This document shows positions 25,686 to 33,599 of a stretch of 64,000 nt of DNA, piece by piece (the first letter of the stretch is position 1; the number at the start of each line of letters is the position of its first letter). Origin of the DNA: Pedobacter panaciterrae. GTDB taxonomy: Bacteria; Bacteroidota; Bacteroidia; Sphingobacteriales; Sphingobacteriaceae. The translations under genes were made by a program, and so were the position numbers. Where the stretch lies: NCBI RefSeq assembly GCF_013204795.1, contig NZ_JABMKW010000018.1, positions 434,001-498,000 on the forward strand, read 5' to 3'. A model generated the notes under the pieces. The model saw only the letters and a list, made by a program, of their open reading frames with translations. It ran no database searches and was not told the DNA's origin.

Positions 25686-28600
25686 ATGATGAAAAATTTA
25701 CTATGTACAGCTCTCCTGCTTCTATTCTGTTGCTTTGCCCAAAATAAACTCCTGGCACAAACAACACAAACTTCAATATCAGGAACCGTTACTGATACTC
25801 AAAAAAAACCTGTTCCGGGCGTATCTGTCAGGGTTCGTAATGAATCTACAGGATTTAACACCTCCACCACTACCAACAGCAATGGTGTGTATACCTTTAA
25901 AGAACTTCCCCTTGGGAAACCCTACACTATTACTGCAACTTATGTAGGTTTTGGCGACCAAAAAATAACCGGCTACTCATTAAATCAGGGTGATGCCCTG
26001 AAAATCAATATCACCATGCAGGATGCAGTAGAAAACCTGGCAGTAGTAGAGATTGTAGGATCAGGACTTAAAAACAAAACTGAAAACCTCGGTGCTGCAA
26101 CCACCATTACGGCCAGAGACATTGAGAAACTTCCTGTTAACGGCAGGAATTTCACCAATCTTATGGACTTGTCTCCTTTAAGCCGCGGTGGCACAATATC
26201 TGGCCAGCTGGGCTCTTCTACTAATTACACTATTGATGGTATGACGGCTAAGAATCCAACTTCAGCAGGTTCTACCACCAGCCGAAGCGGTGCACCTTAT
26301 TCTTTATCTATGGAAGCTGTCCGGGAATTTCAGGTAGTTACCAACCAATATGACGTAACCTTTGGCAGAAGTGGCGGTGGGACCATTAGTGCAGTAACCA
26401 AATCGGGTACGAATACTTTTAGTGGAGGAGCATTTACTTATGGCCGGGCAGACTGGCTGGCAAGTCCTTATGCAATCAATGGCAACAAACGCCAATCTGA
26501 TTTCTCTACCTATCAATATGGATTTTCATTAGGCGGTCCGATCATTAAAGATAAACTGCATTTCTTTGCTGCATGGGACCATCAGCGTGATGCAAGGCCT
26601 TTGATGATTGCCAATCTGGAAACCGACGCCGATATTACTCGACTGAGGATTACTCCTGCCACACTAAAAGAGTTTGTGGATATCGCCCAGGATAAATATG
26701 GGGTAAAGGGACGCCAGACTGGAGAATTTGATAAGCTACGCGGTTCAGATGCAGGTTTTGCAAGAATCGACTGGCAAATCAATGAGAAAAACCTGTTGAC
26801 AATCAGAGACAACTACACCAATGACCGCAACAAGCAGGGCCTGGAAGACAATAGCCCGATCAATTTGTACGAATCTTATGGAAATGACAAAAACGTAGAT
26901 AACAGCTTACTGGCTACTTTACGTTCATCCATCAATTCCAAACTAACCAATGAGCTAAAGGTACAGCATTTGTACACCTACCAATTAAGCAGTCCAGGTG
27001 ATCAGTTGCCTGCCGCAAACATTCCAAGAGCCGTTGTAGAAAACGTAATTTCAAGTATTAATGGAGCCAATGCAGCAACAAATATTCAGATAGGTGGTCA
27101 CCGTTTTGCACAGGAAGGTTTTACTAATAATGTATTACAGATTGTAAATAACCTGTATTACAACACAGACAAGATTAAATATACTTTTGGCGCAGACCTA
27201 ATGTATACCCGTGCACATTCTGTTTACGGAAGTGAGCTGAACGGCAGGTTTTGGTTTAGAAATACCGCAGATCTGGCCAATCCGGCAAACAATAGAACTG
27301 CCTTGCAGAATTTCAATGACCTTAAACCATACAGATACACAAGGGAAGTGCCTTTAGTGGCCGACCCAAGTGTAACTCAGGGAATCTTCAATACCGCTCT
27401 TTATGGACAAATGCAAACGAAGCTTGCAACGGGCCTGGAGATGACGGCAGGTATTCGTGCCGATTACAGTTTCTACCCTGCTGCGCCTCTGAATCAGTTG
27501 GTTCTGGATGAGCTTGGTTTACGCACAGACAACTCGCTGTCGACTTTCCAGATTCAGCCAAGACTGCAGTTCACATGGGATGTGAATGAGGAGCACAGGG
27601 ATTTCATCAGGCTTGGTGCTGGTATCTTTGGATCGGACATCAATAATTACATGACGATCAACAACAGGGTATTTGACGGAACGCGCATTGCCTCAGTTGA
27701 TGTGAGAGCACCGAATGTGCCAATACCAAATTTCATAGATTACCGCAATAACCCTCAGAATGCGCCCGGACTGGAATTGTTTGACATCCCGGGTGTTAAC
27801 AAACTTCTCACGATCAACACTAACGCAAGTGATGCCCGCGTGCCAGTAGTTTATAAAGCAAATGCTTCTTACTCACATTTTATTAATGAGAAATTTAAAG
27901 TCACTATAACAGGTTTTGCCACATTAGGACGCAACAATTACGTATACGTAGATCGCAATATGGCAGTAAATCCATTCTTTAGATTGGAAAATGAAGGCGG
28001 CCGAGGTGTGTACGTTCCGGCAGCAAGTATTACCAACGCTGCACCAGACTGGCAACAGGGGCGTATTAGTCAGAAGATCGGTAGGGTATTGGAAATGAAC
28101 AGCAAGGGGCGTGTAAACCAGTTCGCAGCAGTTCTGGATGCTACTTATCAATACTTTAAAGACGGAACAATCACCTTTAGCTATACATTAAACGATACCA
28201 AAGACAATACTTCTTATAATGGAAACGTAGCGAATACCGCGACACTAGCCTTACCTGTAAAAGATAATCCAAGAGACCTGAGTAAGATGAGTTATTCAGA
28301 CAACCACTTCAGACATAAAATTGTATTCTATGGCACACTACCTACCTTCTATGGGGTAAGTGTAGGTATTCGTTATTCAGGTATCGGTGGCACACGCTAT
28401 TCTCTATTGTCGGGCGGTAATACTAATGGCGACTTTGTTTCGGGAACAAATGATCTTGCTTTTATTTTCGACAGGAACAACACTGCTGTACCAGCCAACA
28501 TTCAAACTGGTTTAAAGGCCATCATGGATAATCCTAATGCAAGTCAGAGCCTTAAAGACTACATCAACAGGTACAGCGGTCAGATCGCTGAGCGGAACGG

Positions 28601-28883
28601 CGGTATCAACGGGTTCTATGGCATTTTTGATCTTAGAATCAGCAAGAAATTTAAAGTTTATAAAACCCACAGCATTGAAATTTCAGGAGATCTTTTCAAC
28701 GTAGCCAATCTCTTGAATAAGAAATGGGGTGTGAACGAATCAATGGGAAACCAGGCACTATATTCAGTTAATTCGTTCAACAACACAACCAACCAGTTTG
28801 TTTATAACGTAAACAATTCTGGTATTGCCAATCCATCAGGCAATCCTTATCAGGGGCAGATCGGTATCCGCTACGGTTTCTAA
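25686..28883 (+). CDS. Oar-like TonB-dependent receptor with CarboxypepD_reg domain
   Basis: 1065 residues: signal peptide (1-24), CarboxypepD_reg domain (about 29-115, SGTVTDTQKKPVPGVSVRV, GVYTFKELPLG), plug (about 120-245, with the NGRNFTNLMDLSPLSRGGTISG stretch and RSGGGTISAVTKSGTN) and a long 22-strand-type barrel ending in GQIGIRYGF. The NGRNFTNL and NQYDVTFGRSGGG motifs are typical of the Oar family rather than SusC. No SusD partner follows. Such receptors take up large ligands or help export adhesion factors; the ligand here is unknown. A strong terminator follows. Confidence 0.93.
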   Translation: MMKNLLCTALLLLFCCFAQNKLLAQTTQTSISGTVTDTQKKPVPGVSVRVRNESTGFNTSTTTNSNGVYTFKELPLGKPYTITATYVGFGDQKITGYSLNQGDALKINITMQDAVENLAVVEIVGSGLKNKTENLGAATTITARDIEKLPVNGRNFTNLMDLSPLSRGGTISGQLGSSTNYTIDGMTAKNPTSAGSTTSRSGAPYSLSMEAVREFQVVTNQYDVTFGRSGGGTISAVTKSGTNTFSGGAFTYGRADWLASPYAINGNKRQSDFSTYQYGFSLGGPIIKDKLHFFAAWDHQRDARPLMIANLETDADITRLRITPATLKEFVDIAQDKYGVKGRQTGEFDKLRGSDAGFARIDWQINEKNLLTIRDNYTNDRNKQGLEDNSPINLYESYGNDKNVDNSLLATLRSSINSKLTNELKVQHLYTYQLSSPGDQLPAANIPRAVVENVISSINGANAATNIQIGGHRFAQEGFTNNVLQIVNNLYYNTDKIKYTFGADLMYTRAHSVYGSELNGRFWFRNTADLANPANNRTALQNFNDLKPYRYTREVPLVADPSVTQGIFNTALYGQMQTKLATGLEMTAGIRADYSFYPAAPLNQLVLDELGLRTDNSLSTFQIQPRLQFTWDVNEEHRDFIRLGAGIFGSDINNYMTINNRVFDGTRIASVDVRAPNVPIPNFIDYRNNPQNAPGLELFDIPGVNKLLTINTNASDARVPVVYKANASYSHFINEKFKVTITGFATLGRNNYVYVDRNMAVNPFFRLENEGGRGVYVPAASITNAAPDWQQGRISQKIGRVLEMNSKGRVNQFAAVLDATYQYFKDGTITFSYTLNDTKDNTSYNGNVANTATLALPVKDNPRDLSKMSYSDNHFRHKIVFYGTLPTFYGVSVGIRYSGIGGTRYSLLSGGNTNGDFVSGTNDLAFIFDRNNTAVPANIQTGLKAIMDNPNASQSLKDYINRYSGQIAERNGGINGFYGIFDLRISKKFKVYKTHSIEISGDLFNVANLLNKKWGVNESMGNQALYSVNSFNNTTNQFVYNVNNSGIANPSGNPYQGQIGIRYGF

Positions 28884-28900
28884 GCTTTCGATCTCAAAAA

Positions 28901-28945
28901 CAAGAAGGGTGTGTTTCACAATCTGAAACACACCCTTCTTGTTTT
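28901..28945 (+). terminator. intrinsic terminator after the Oar-like receptor gene
   Basis: An 18-bp perfect stem (28901-28918 with 28924-28941, arms reading GAAGGGTGTG / CACACCCTTC) with a 5-base loop, followed by TTTT. Confidence 0.9.
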
Positions 28946-28962
28946 GCATTAAATAGGTCATA

Positions 28963-28996
28963 ACAAAAAAAAGAGTGGCCCTATCCGGGGTCACTC
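28963..28996 (-). terminator. terminator of the tandem tRNA-like transcription unit
   Basis: GAGTGGCCC (28973-28981) pairs with GGGTCACTC (28988-28996), with one G-T wobble. On the minus strand the hairpin is followed by eight T (28965-28972). It also has six T's on the plus-strand side and may act in both directions. Confidence 0.8.
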
Positions 28997-29029
28997 GTTT
29001 TTTAACTAACTTATTATTCATAAAAAAAC

Positions 29030-29174
29030 TGGCTGTTGGGGAAGGAGTCGAACCTTCAAGGGGTAGTTAGCTACAGTTCAAAAATTAATTTGTGGTCAAC
29101 CCATAAACTGCGTTTATCCATTTATCCCCACCACCGAGACAAGAAGGCGTGTCTGCCAATTTCACCACCCAACA
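29030..29174 (-). ncRNA. tRNA-like RNA 1, class II body with ~75-nt variable region, CCA encoded
   Basis: A cloverleaf can be drawn: acceptor stem TGTTGGG/CCCAACA (perfect 7 bp), Leu-type D-arm GTGAAATTGGCAGACAC, anticodon arm CCTTC-TTGTCTC-GGTGG (one T-T mismatch, one T-G), T-arm GAAGG-TTCGACT-CCTTC, discriminator G, and an encoded CCA followed by seven T. The loop would read anticodon GTC (Asp) with U37, which does not fit the Leu/Ser-like body. The variable region, closed by GGGG (29126-29129) and CCCC (29060-29063), contains at least one further hairpin (ATAAAC/GTTTAT). Normal class II arms are about 11-24 nt. It may be a tRNA or a tRNA-derived regulatory RNA; the amino acid is not assigned. 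Confidence 0.75.
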
Positions 29175-29231
29175 TTATATAAAGTACTAATTCTTAAGTA
29201 GTAGGTTTAGGTTGATTTAACTACTTAATAG

Positions 29232-29339
29232 CTGTAGGGGAAGGAGTCGAACCTTCAAGGAGTGGTTAGCCCTTACGGGTTTTCCAAATTCTCCACCACC
29301 GAGACAAGGAGGTGCGTCTGCCAATTTCACCACCCTACA
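29232..29339 (-). ncRNA. tRNA-like RNA 2, class II body with ~40-nt variable region
   Basis: First RNA of the unit. Acceptor TGTAGGG/CCCTACA (7 bp; C before position 1 could also pair with G73), Leu-type D-arm with GTGAAATTGGCAGACGC, anticodon arm CCTCC-TTGTCTC-GGTGG with the same T-T mismatch, T-arm GAAGG-TTCGACT-CCTTC, G73, no encoded CCA. The anticodon loop is identical to that of RNA 1. The variable region (closed by GGAG 29291-29294 and CTCC, with an inner CCCGTAAGGG hairpin) shares GCTAAC-AC-CC with RNA 1 but is about 35 nt shorter. Divergent variable arms on a conserved body suggest selection on the tRNA-like fold. Confidence 0.75.
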
Positions 29340-29386
29340 GAGTATAAACAAGTTTTAAAGAACTATTTTTTGTTACTTGCTTGATA

Positions 29387-29418
29387 CAAATGTAACAACA
29401 ACCTATATACGTTGCAAA
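29387..29418 (-). promoter_or_regulatory. promoter of the tandem tRNA-like unit
   Basis: On the minus strand TTTG (29415-29418) and TACATTTG (29387-29394) are separated by 20 bases, matching the Bacteroidota -33/-7 consensus TTTG...TAnnTTTG. Transcription would begin about 40 bases before tRNA-like RNA 2. Confidence 0.65.
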
Positions 29419-29491
29419 TATTTTAAACATTTTATTTTATTTTTACGATATTTCTAATTAACTTAGAATATTGTTACCAAATATCAAAACG

Positions 29492-29965
29492 ATGCTTAAA
29501 AAAGAAACCCAAAATTTAGAAATTGATAACCTGGATATTGATATCTTGAAGCAGCTGATGCATGATGCAACTAAGCCTTACACTGAAATTGCTAAAGATC
29601 TGATTGTTTCTGGTGGAACAATACATGTCCGCATGAAAAAACTTCAGGAAATGGGTATCATCAAAGGGTCACATCTCATTATTGATCCGCAAAAGGCTGG
29701 TTACGACATCTGTGCCTTCCTTGGTATCTATCTTGAAAAGGGAATTCAATATAAAGATGCTGTAGAGCAACTAAGCAAAATTAAAGAAGTTGTAGAACTC
29801 CATTACACTACCGGTGCCTATAGTATGTTTGCCAAGATCATTTGTCGCGATACGAGCCACCTTAGACATGTATTAAACGAAGAAATCCAGGCTGTATCTG
29901 GCATACAACGTACAGAAACATTAATCTCTCTTGAAGAAAGTATCAAAAGACAGATTGAGCTGTAG
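29492..29965 (+). CDS. Lrp/AsnC family transcriptional regulator
   Basis: 157 residues from the ATG at 29492 (an upstream TTG is not needed). N-terminal HTH (LDIDILKQLMHDATKPYTEIAKDLIVSGGTIHVRMKKL region, about 12-50) and C-terminal AsnC/RAM effector domain (about 70-150, GAYSMFAKIICRDTSHLRHVL). Such proteins sense amino acids and form octamers on DNA. It is divergent from the tRNA-like unit, with 153 bases between them, and convergent with tex. It ends just before REP-like copy C. Confidence 0.93.
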   Translation: MLKKETQNLEIDNLDIDILKQLMHDATKPYTEIAKDLIVSGGTIHVRMKKLQEMGIIKGSHLIIDPQKAGYDICAFLGIYLEKGIQYKDAVEQLSKIKEVVELHYTTGAYSMFAKIICRDTSHLRHVLNEEIQAVSGIQRTETLISLEESIKRQIEL

Positions 29966-30003
29966 TTAACAAAATGAGATTACCAATGACGTTTTTTTAA
30001 ATC

Positions 30004-30037
30004 GTCCGTCATCTCCACGATAGGAGAGATGACGGAC
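30004..30037. repeat. REP-like hairpin, copy C
   Basis: GTCCGTCATCTC (30004-30015) and GAGATGACGGAC (30026-30037) form a perfect 12-bp stem; the loop CACGATAGGA is nearly the reverse complement of the loop of copy A, so this copy is inverted. It lies between the convergent ends of the Lrp and tex genes. Confidence 0.8.
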
Positions 30038-30053
30038 TGCAATGCTCTTTTTA

Positions 30054-32378
30054 CTATTTAAACATGTTTTTCAATGCTTCAAGCTTCAATTGTAAATCCC
30101 CATCTGGTAGCGGTTTATCTTTCTTCCCTCCAACACCATTAGTTTGAGGTTTTGACGGCTTTCTATGTTGATCCGGTTTACCTGCACTTACCGGTTTTTT
30201 AAAGCTATTTGGTTTTTGATCTGCCTTTTTAACCTGAGGCTTTGGAGCAGCGGTGGCTGTTTTCATAGAAAGCGAAATACGCTTTCTTGCCACATCCACT
30301 TCAACTACCGTAACTTCTACTTTTTGATGAACTTTAACAACATCATTGGCATTGGTTACAAATTTATTGGAAAGCTGACTCGTATGCACTAATCCATCCT
30401 GATGAACTCCTATATCTACAAAGGCTCCGAAATTGGTAATATTGGTAACAATGCCAGGCAATTTCATACCGATCTTTAAATCAGCTATTGCATTTATGCC
30501 ATCAGTAAAGCTAAATATTTCGAACTGCTCACGAGGATCTCTTCCTGGTTTTGCAAGCTCACTCATAATATCATTTAAGGTTGGCAAACCAATTTCTTCA
30601 CTTACATATTGCTGAAGTTTGATCTGTTTTCTTAATTCAGCATCCTTCATTAACTGAGCTACGCTGCAGTTCAGGTCTCTTGCCATTTTATTAACCAGGG
30701 CATAGCGCTCTGGGTGAACAGCGCTAGTATCAAGCACATGCTCAGCATTTCTAATTCTCAAAAATCCAGCGGCCTGCTCAAAAGCCTTGTCTCCTAAACG
30801 AGGTACCTTTTTAAGGCTTTCTCTATTTTTAAAAGCACCATGCTCATTACGATAACTTACTATGTTTTGTGCAAGCTGCGGACCAAGCCCTGATACGTAC
30901 GCCAGAACCTGTTTGGATGCCGTGTTTAACTCTACGCCTACAGCGTTCACACAACTCATTACAGTGTCATCTAAAGAAGCCTGCAGCTTATTCTGATCTA
31001 CGTCATGCTGGTACTGCCCTACACCTATAGACTTAGGATCTATTTTAACAAGCTCTGCCAACGGATCCATTAAACGACGTCCAATTGAGACTGCCCCACG
31101 AACGGTGATGTCCTGAGTTGGAAATTCTTCTCTGGCAACCTCAGAGGCTGAATAGATAGATGCACCATTTTCATTAACCATCACCACAATTACGTCGGCT
31201 ATAGCCAACCCACGGATAAACACCTCGGTCTCTCTGCCTGCAGTTCCATTTCCAATAGCGATAGCCTCAACATTGTGCTTAGCACATAATTTTTTGATGG
31301 TTTCGGCAGCTTCAAGAACACCTCTTTGACCGTTATGCGGATAGATAGCAGTATTTTCAAGTAATTTACCTTGCATATCCAAACAAACAACCTTGCATCC
31401 GGTACGGAATCCAGGATCTATTGCCAAAACATTCTTTTGTCCCATTGGAGCAGCCAGCAGCAATTGCCTTGCATTCTCTGCAAATACACGGATCGCTTCT
31501 TCATCGGCCTTTTCTTTTGAAATACCGCGAACCTCTGTTTCCATTGCTGGGCCCAGCAAACGCTTATAGCTATCTTGTATGGCTAATTTAACCTGTGCTG
31601 AACTGCCATTGTTGCTTTTCACAAACTGCTTCTCCAGAATTTGAATTGCTCCCTCTTCCTCAGGCATGGTTTCAAGCTTTAGAATATCCTCATTTTCTCC
31701 TCTGCGCATTGCAAGGATTCTATGAGAAGGGGCTGTTTTAAGTGGCTCGTTCCAGTCAAAATAGTCTTTGTATTTAATCCCCTCTTCTTCTTTTCCCTTT
31801 ACCAGGGTCGATTTAAAAATCGCATTGTTTTGAAAATATTTTCTCATTGATGTTCTTGCATCAATGTTCTCATTTATAATTTCTGCAATGATATCTCTAG
31901 CCCCGGCAAGCGCTTCATCTGTTGATGATACGCCAAGCTCATCATTAAGAAACTTACCGGCTTCAAGTTCCGGATCTTGTTTGCTTTGCTCAAGTATGGC
32001 AATAGCAAGAGGCTCCAAACCTTTTTTACGGGCTTCTGATGCTCTGGTTTTACGCTTTGGTTTATACGGAAGGTAGATATCTTCAATGGTGGCAATATTT
32101 GTTGCCGCGTTTATTTTTGCTTCAAGCTCTGGTGTAAGTTTTTCAAGTGCAGCAAGTGCTTTTAAAATTGCTTCTCTACGCTTATCGAGCTCACGAAGCT
32201 GCTGAAACCTGTCGCGGATGGCGGCAACCTGTACCTCATCCAAACTCCCTGTCATCTCCTTGCGGTAACGGGAAATAAAGGGAACAGTTGCTCCTTCATC
32301 CAATAATTCAATAGTAGCGATAACCTGCTTTTCCGCCACTGCGAGTTCAGCAGCGATTATTGTAGAGTGATTACTCAT
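30054..32378 (-). CDS. tex: Tex family RNA-binding protein
   Basis: 774 residues of the Tex family. In order: helical N-terminal domain (VPFISRYRKEMTGSLDEVQV near 30), YqgF-like RNase-fold domain (LAIDPGFRTGCKVVCLD, near 320-450), helix-hairpin-helix region (YVSGLGPQLAQNIVSYRNEHG, near 490), and S1 domain (GMKLPGIVTNITNFGAFVDIGVHQDGLVHTSQLS, near 640-705). A Lys/Pro-rich tail follows. Tex binds single-stranded RNA and is associated with transcription. Single gene, with its terminator region shared with the Lrp gene. Confidence 0.96.
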   Translation of the reverse strand: MSNHSTIIAAELAVAEKQVIATIELLDEGATVPFISRYRKEMTGSLDEVQVAAIRDRFQQLRELDKRREAILKALAALEKLTPELEAKINAATNIATIEDIYLPYKPKRKTRASEARKKGLEPLAIAILEQSKQDPELEAGKFLNDELGVSSTDEALAGARDIIAEIINENIDARTSMRKYFQNNAIFKSTLVKGKEEEGIKYKDYFDWNEPLKTAPSHRILAMRRGENEDILKLETMPEEEGAIQILEKQFVKSNNGSSAQVKLAIQDSYKRLLGPAMETEVRGISKEKADEEAIRVFAENARQLLLAAPMGQKNVLAIDPGFRTGCKVVCLDMQGKLLENTAIYPHNGQRGVLEAAETIKKLCAKHNVEAIAIGNGTAGRETEVFIRGLAIADVIVVMVNENGASIYSASEVAREEFPTQDITVRGAVSIGRRLMDPLAELVKIDPKSIGVGQYQHDVDQNKLQASLDDTVMSCVNAVGVELNTASKQVLAYVSGLGPQLAQNIVSYRNEHGAFKNRESLKKVPRLGDKAFEQAAGFLRIRNAEHVLDTSAVHPERYALVNKMARDLNCSVAQLMKDAELRKQIKLQQYVSEEIGLPTLNDIMSELAKPGRDPREQFEIFSFTDGINAIADLKIGMKLPGIVTNITNFGAFVDIGVHQDGLVHTSQLSNKFVTNANDVVKVHQKVEVTVVEVDVARKRISLSMKTATAAPKPQVKKADQKPNSFKKPVSAGKPDQHRKPSKPQTNGVGGKKDKPLPDGDLQLKLEALKNMFK

Positions 32379-32419
32379 TTTGATCTCTATTTGATGTTGT
32401 AAAGTACAGTGGGGTCAAA

Positions 32420-32458
32420 AATAAAAAAAATCCCGCAGAGGGTTTAACCAGCGGGATT
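32420..32458 (-). terminator. intrinsic terminator downstream of pdhB
   Basis: AATCCCGC (32429-32436) pairs with GCGGGATT (32451-32458); on the minus strand the stem is followed by eight T. It lies just after the pdhB stop and upstream of tex. Confidence 0.88.
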
Positions 32459-32481
32459 ATATTTCTTTTAAATAATTAGTC

Positions 32482-33468
32482 TTATTTTGCTACGTACATA
32501 ACTTCTTTTACAGCTTTAACTACCTTTTCTGCATTAGGTAAGCTAGCCGCAATAAGAGTTGGTGCATAAGGCAACGGTACATCTGCACAAGTGATACGCA
32601 ATACCGGAGCATCAAGATAATCGAAAGCATTTTTTTGGATATTAAATGCAATTTCAGAAGAGATAGAAGCCAATGGCCAAGCCTCTTCAACAATTACCAA
32701 ACGATTGGTTTTCTTAACAGATTCAATGATAGTTGCATAATCAATAGGACGTACAGTACGTAAATCAATTACTTCAACACTAACGCCTTCTTTAGTTAAT
32801 TCTTCTACAGCTGGGTTTACAACACGGGTAAGCATCTTGCCAAAAGTTACGATGGTTACATCAGTACCTTCTTTTACAACGTTAGCCTTACCTAGAGGAA
32901 TATAAAATTCGCCTTCAGGAACTTCGCCTTTATCGCCGTACATAACCTCAGATTCCATGAAGATAACCGGATCAGGATCAATAATAGATTGTTTAAGCAA
33001 GCCTTTAGCTTCGTAAGGAGTAGATGGAACTACAACTTTTAAACCCGGACAGTTTGCATACCAGTTCTCAAAGTTTTGAGAGTGCTGAGCACCTAACTGA
33101 CCTGCATTTCCAGTTGGTCCGCGAAATACAATAGGCACAGAAAACTGTCCGCCACTCATAGATAGCATTTTTGCTGCACCATTAATGATCTGATCTATAG
33201 CAACCAGAGAGAAGTTAAAAGTCATGAATTCTATGATTGGAACCAATCCGTTCATTGCTGCGCCAATACCTATACCGGTAAAGCCCAACTCAGCTATAGG
33301 CGTGTCTATAATGCGTTTGTCTCCAAATTCATCCAACATTCCCTGACTAACTTTATATGCACCATTATATTGTGCAACTTCTTCGCCCATCAAAAAAATG
33401 TTCTCATTTTTGCGCATTTCTTCGCTTAAGGCCTCACGTAAAGCTTCTCTAAATTGAATCTCTCTCAT
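32482..33468 (-). CDS. pdhB: pyruvate dehydrogenase E1 component, beta subunit
   Basis: 328 residues from the ATG at 33468 (MREIQFREALREALSEEM), the start conserved in the family; an upstream in-frame start adds nine unrelated residues. Signature stretches: IFLMGEEVAQYNGAYKVSQGML, FTGIGIGAAMNGLVPIIEFM, RGPTGNAGQLGAQHSQ and SKTNRLVIVEEAWP-like VKKTNRLVIVEEAWP. It joins the alpha subunit, not encoded here, to decarboxylate pyruvate for acetyl-CoA. The alpha subunit and E2 must lie elsewhere. Confidence 0.94.
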   Translation of the reverse strand: MREIQFREALREALSEEMRKNENIFLMGEEVAQYNGAYKVSQGMLDEFGDKRIIDTPIAELGFTGIGIGAAMNGLVPIIEFMTFNFSLVAIDQIINGAAKMLSMSGGQFSVPIVFRGPTGNAGQLGAQHSQNFENWYANCPGLKVVVPSTPYEAKGLLKQSIIDPDPVIFMESEVMYGDKGEVPEGEFYIPLGKANVVKEGTDVTIVTFGKMLTRVVNPAVEELTKEGVSVEVIDLRTVRPIDYATIIESVKKTNRLVIVEEAWPLASISSEIAFNIQKNAFDYLDAPVLRITCADVPLPYAPTLIAASLPNAEKVVKAVKEVMYVAK

Positions 33469-33599
33469 TGTATATTCAAATGTTAATTGCGGCAAACTTA
33501 GATAAAATTGTTTTTATATGCAATTTATTCGCACCACTGCCCGCCTTTGAAAAGAAAGTTTTACACTTGAAATATATCCATAATGGTTTAATTCCTTAA

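Noticed and set aside
19131..29000. Region as a complete polysaccharide-utilization locus
   Set aside because: GH92, amidohydrolases and an Oar-like receptor are separated by terminators and lack a SusC/SusD pair; they look like independent units.
29030..29339. The two RNAs as ordinary tRNA-Leu genes
   Set aside because: The D-arm is Leu-like, but no Leu anticodon can be placed in the loop, position 73 is G and the variable regions are far too long.
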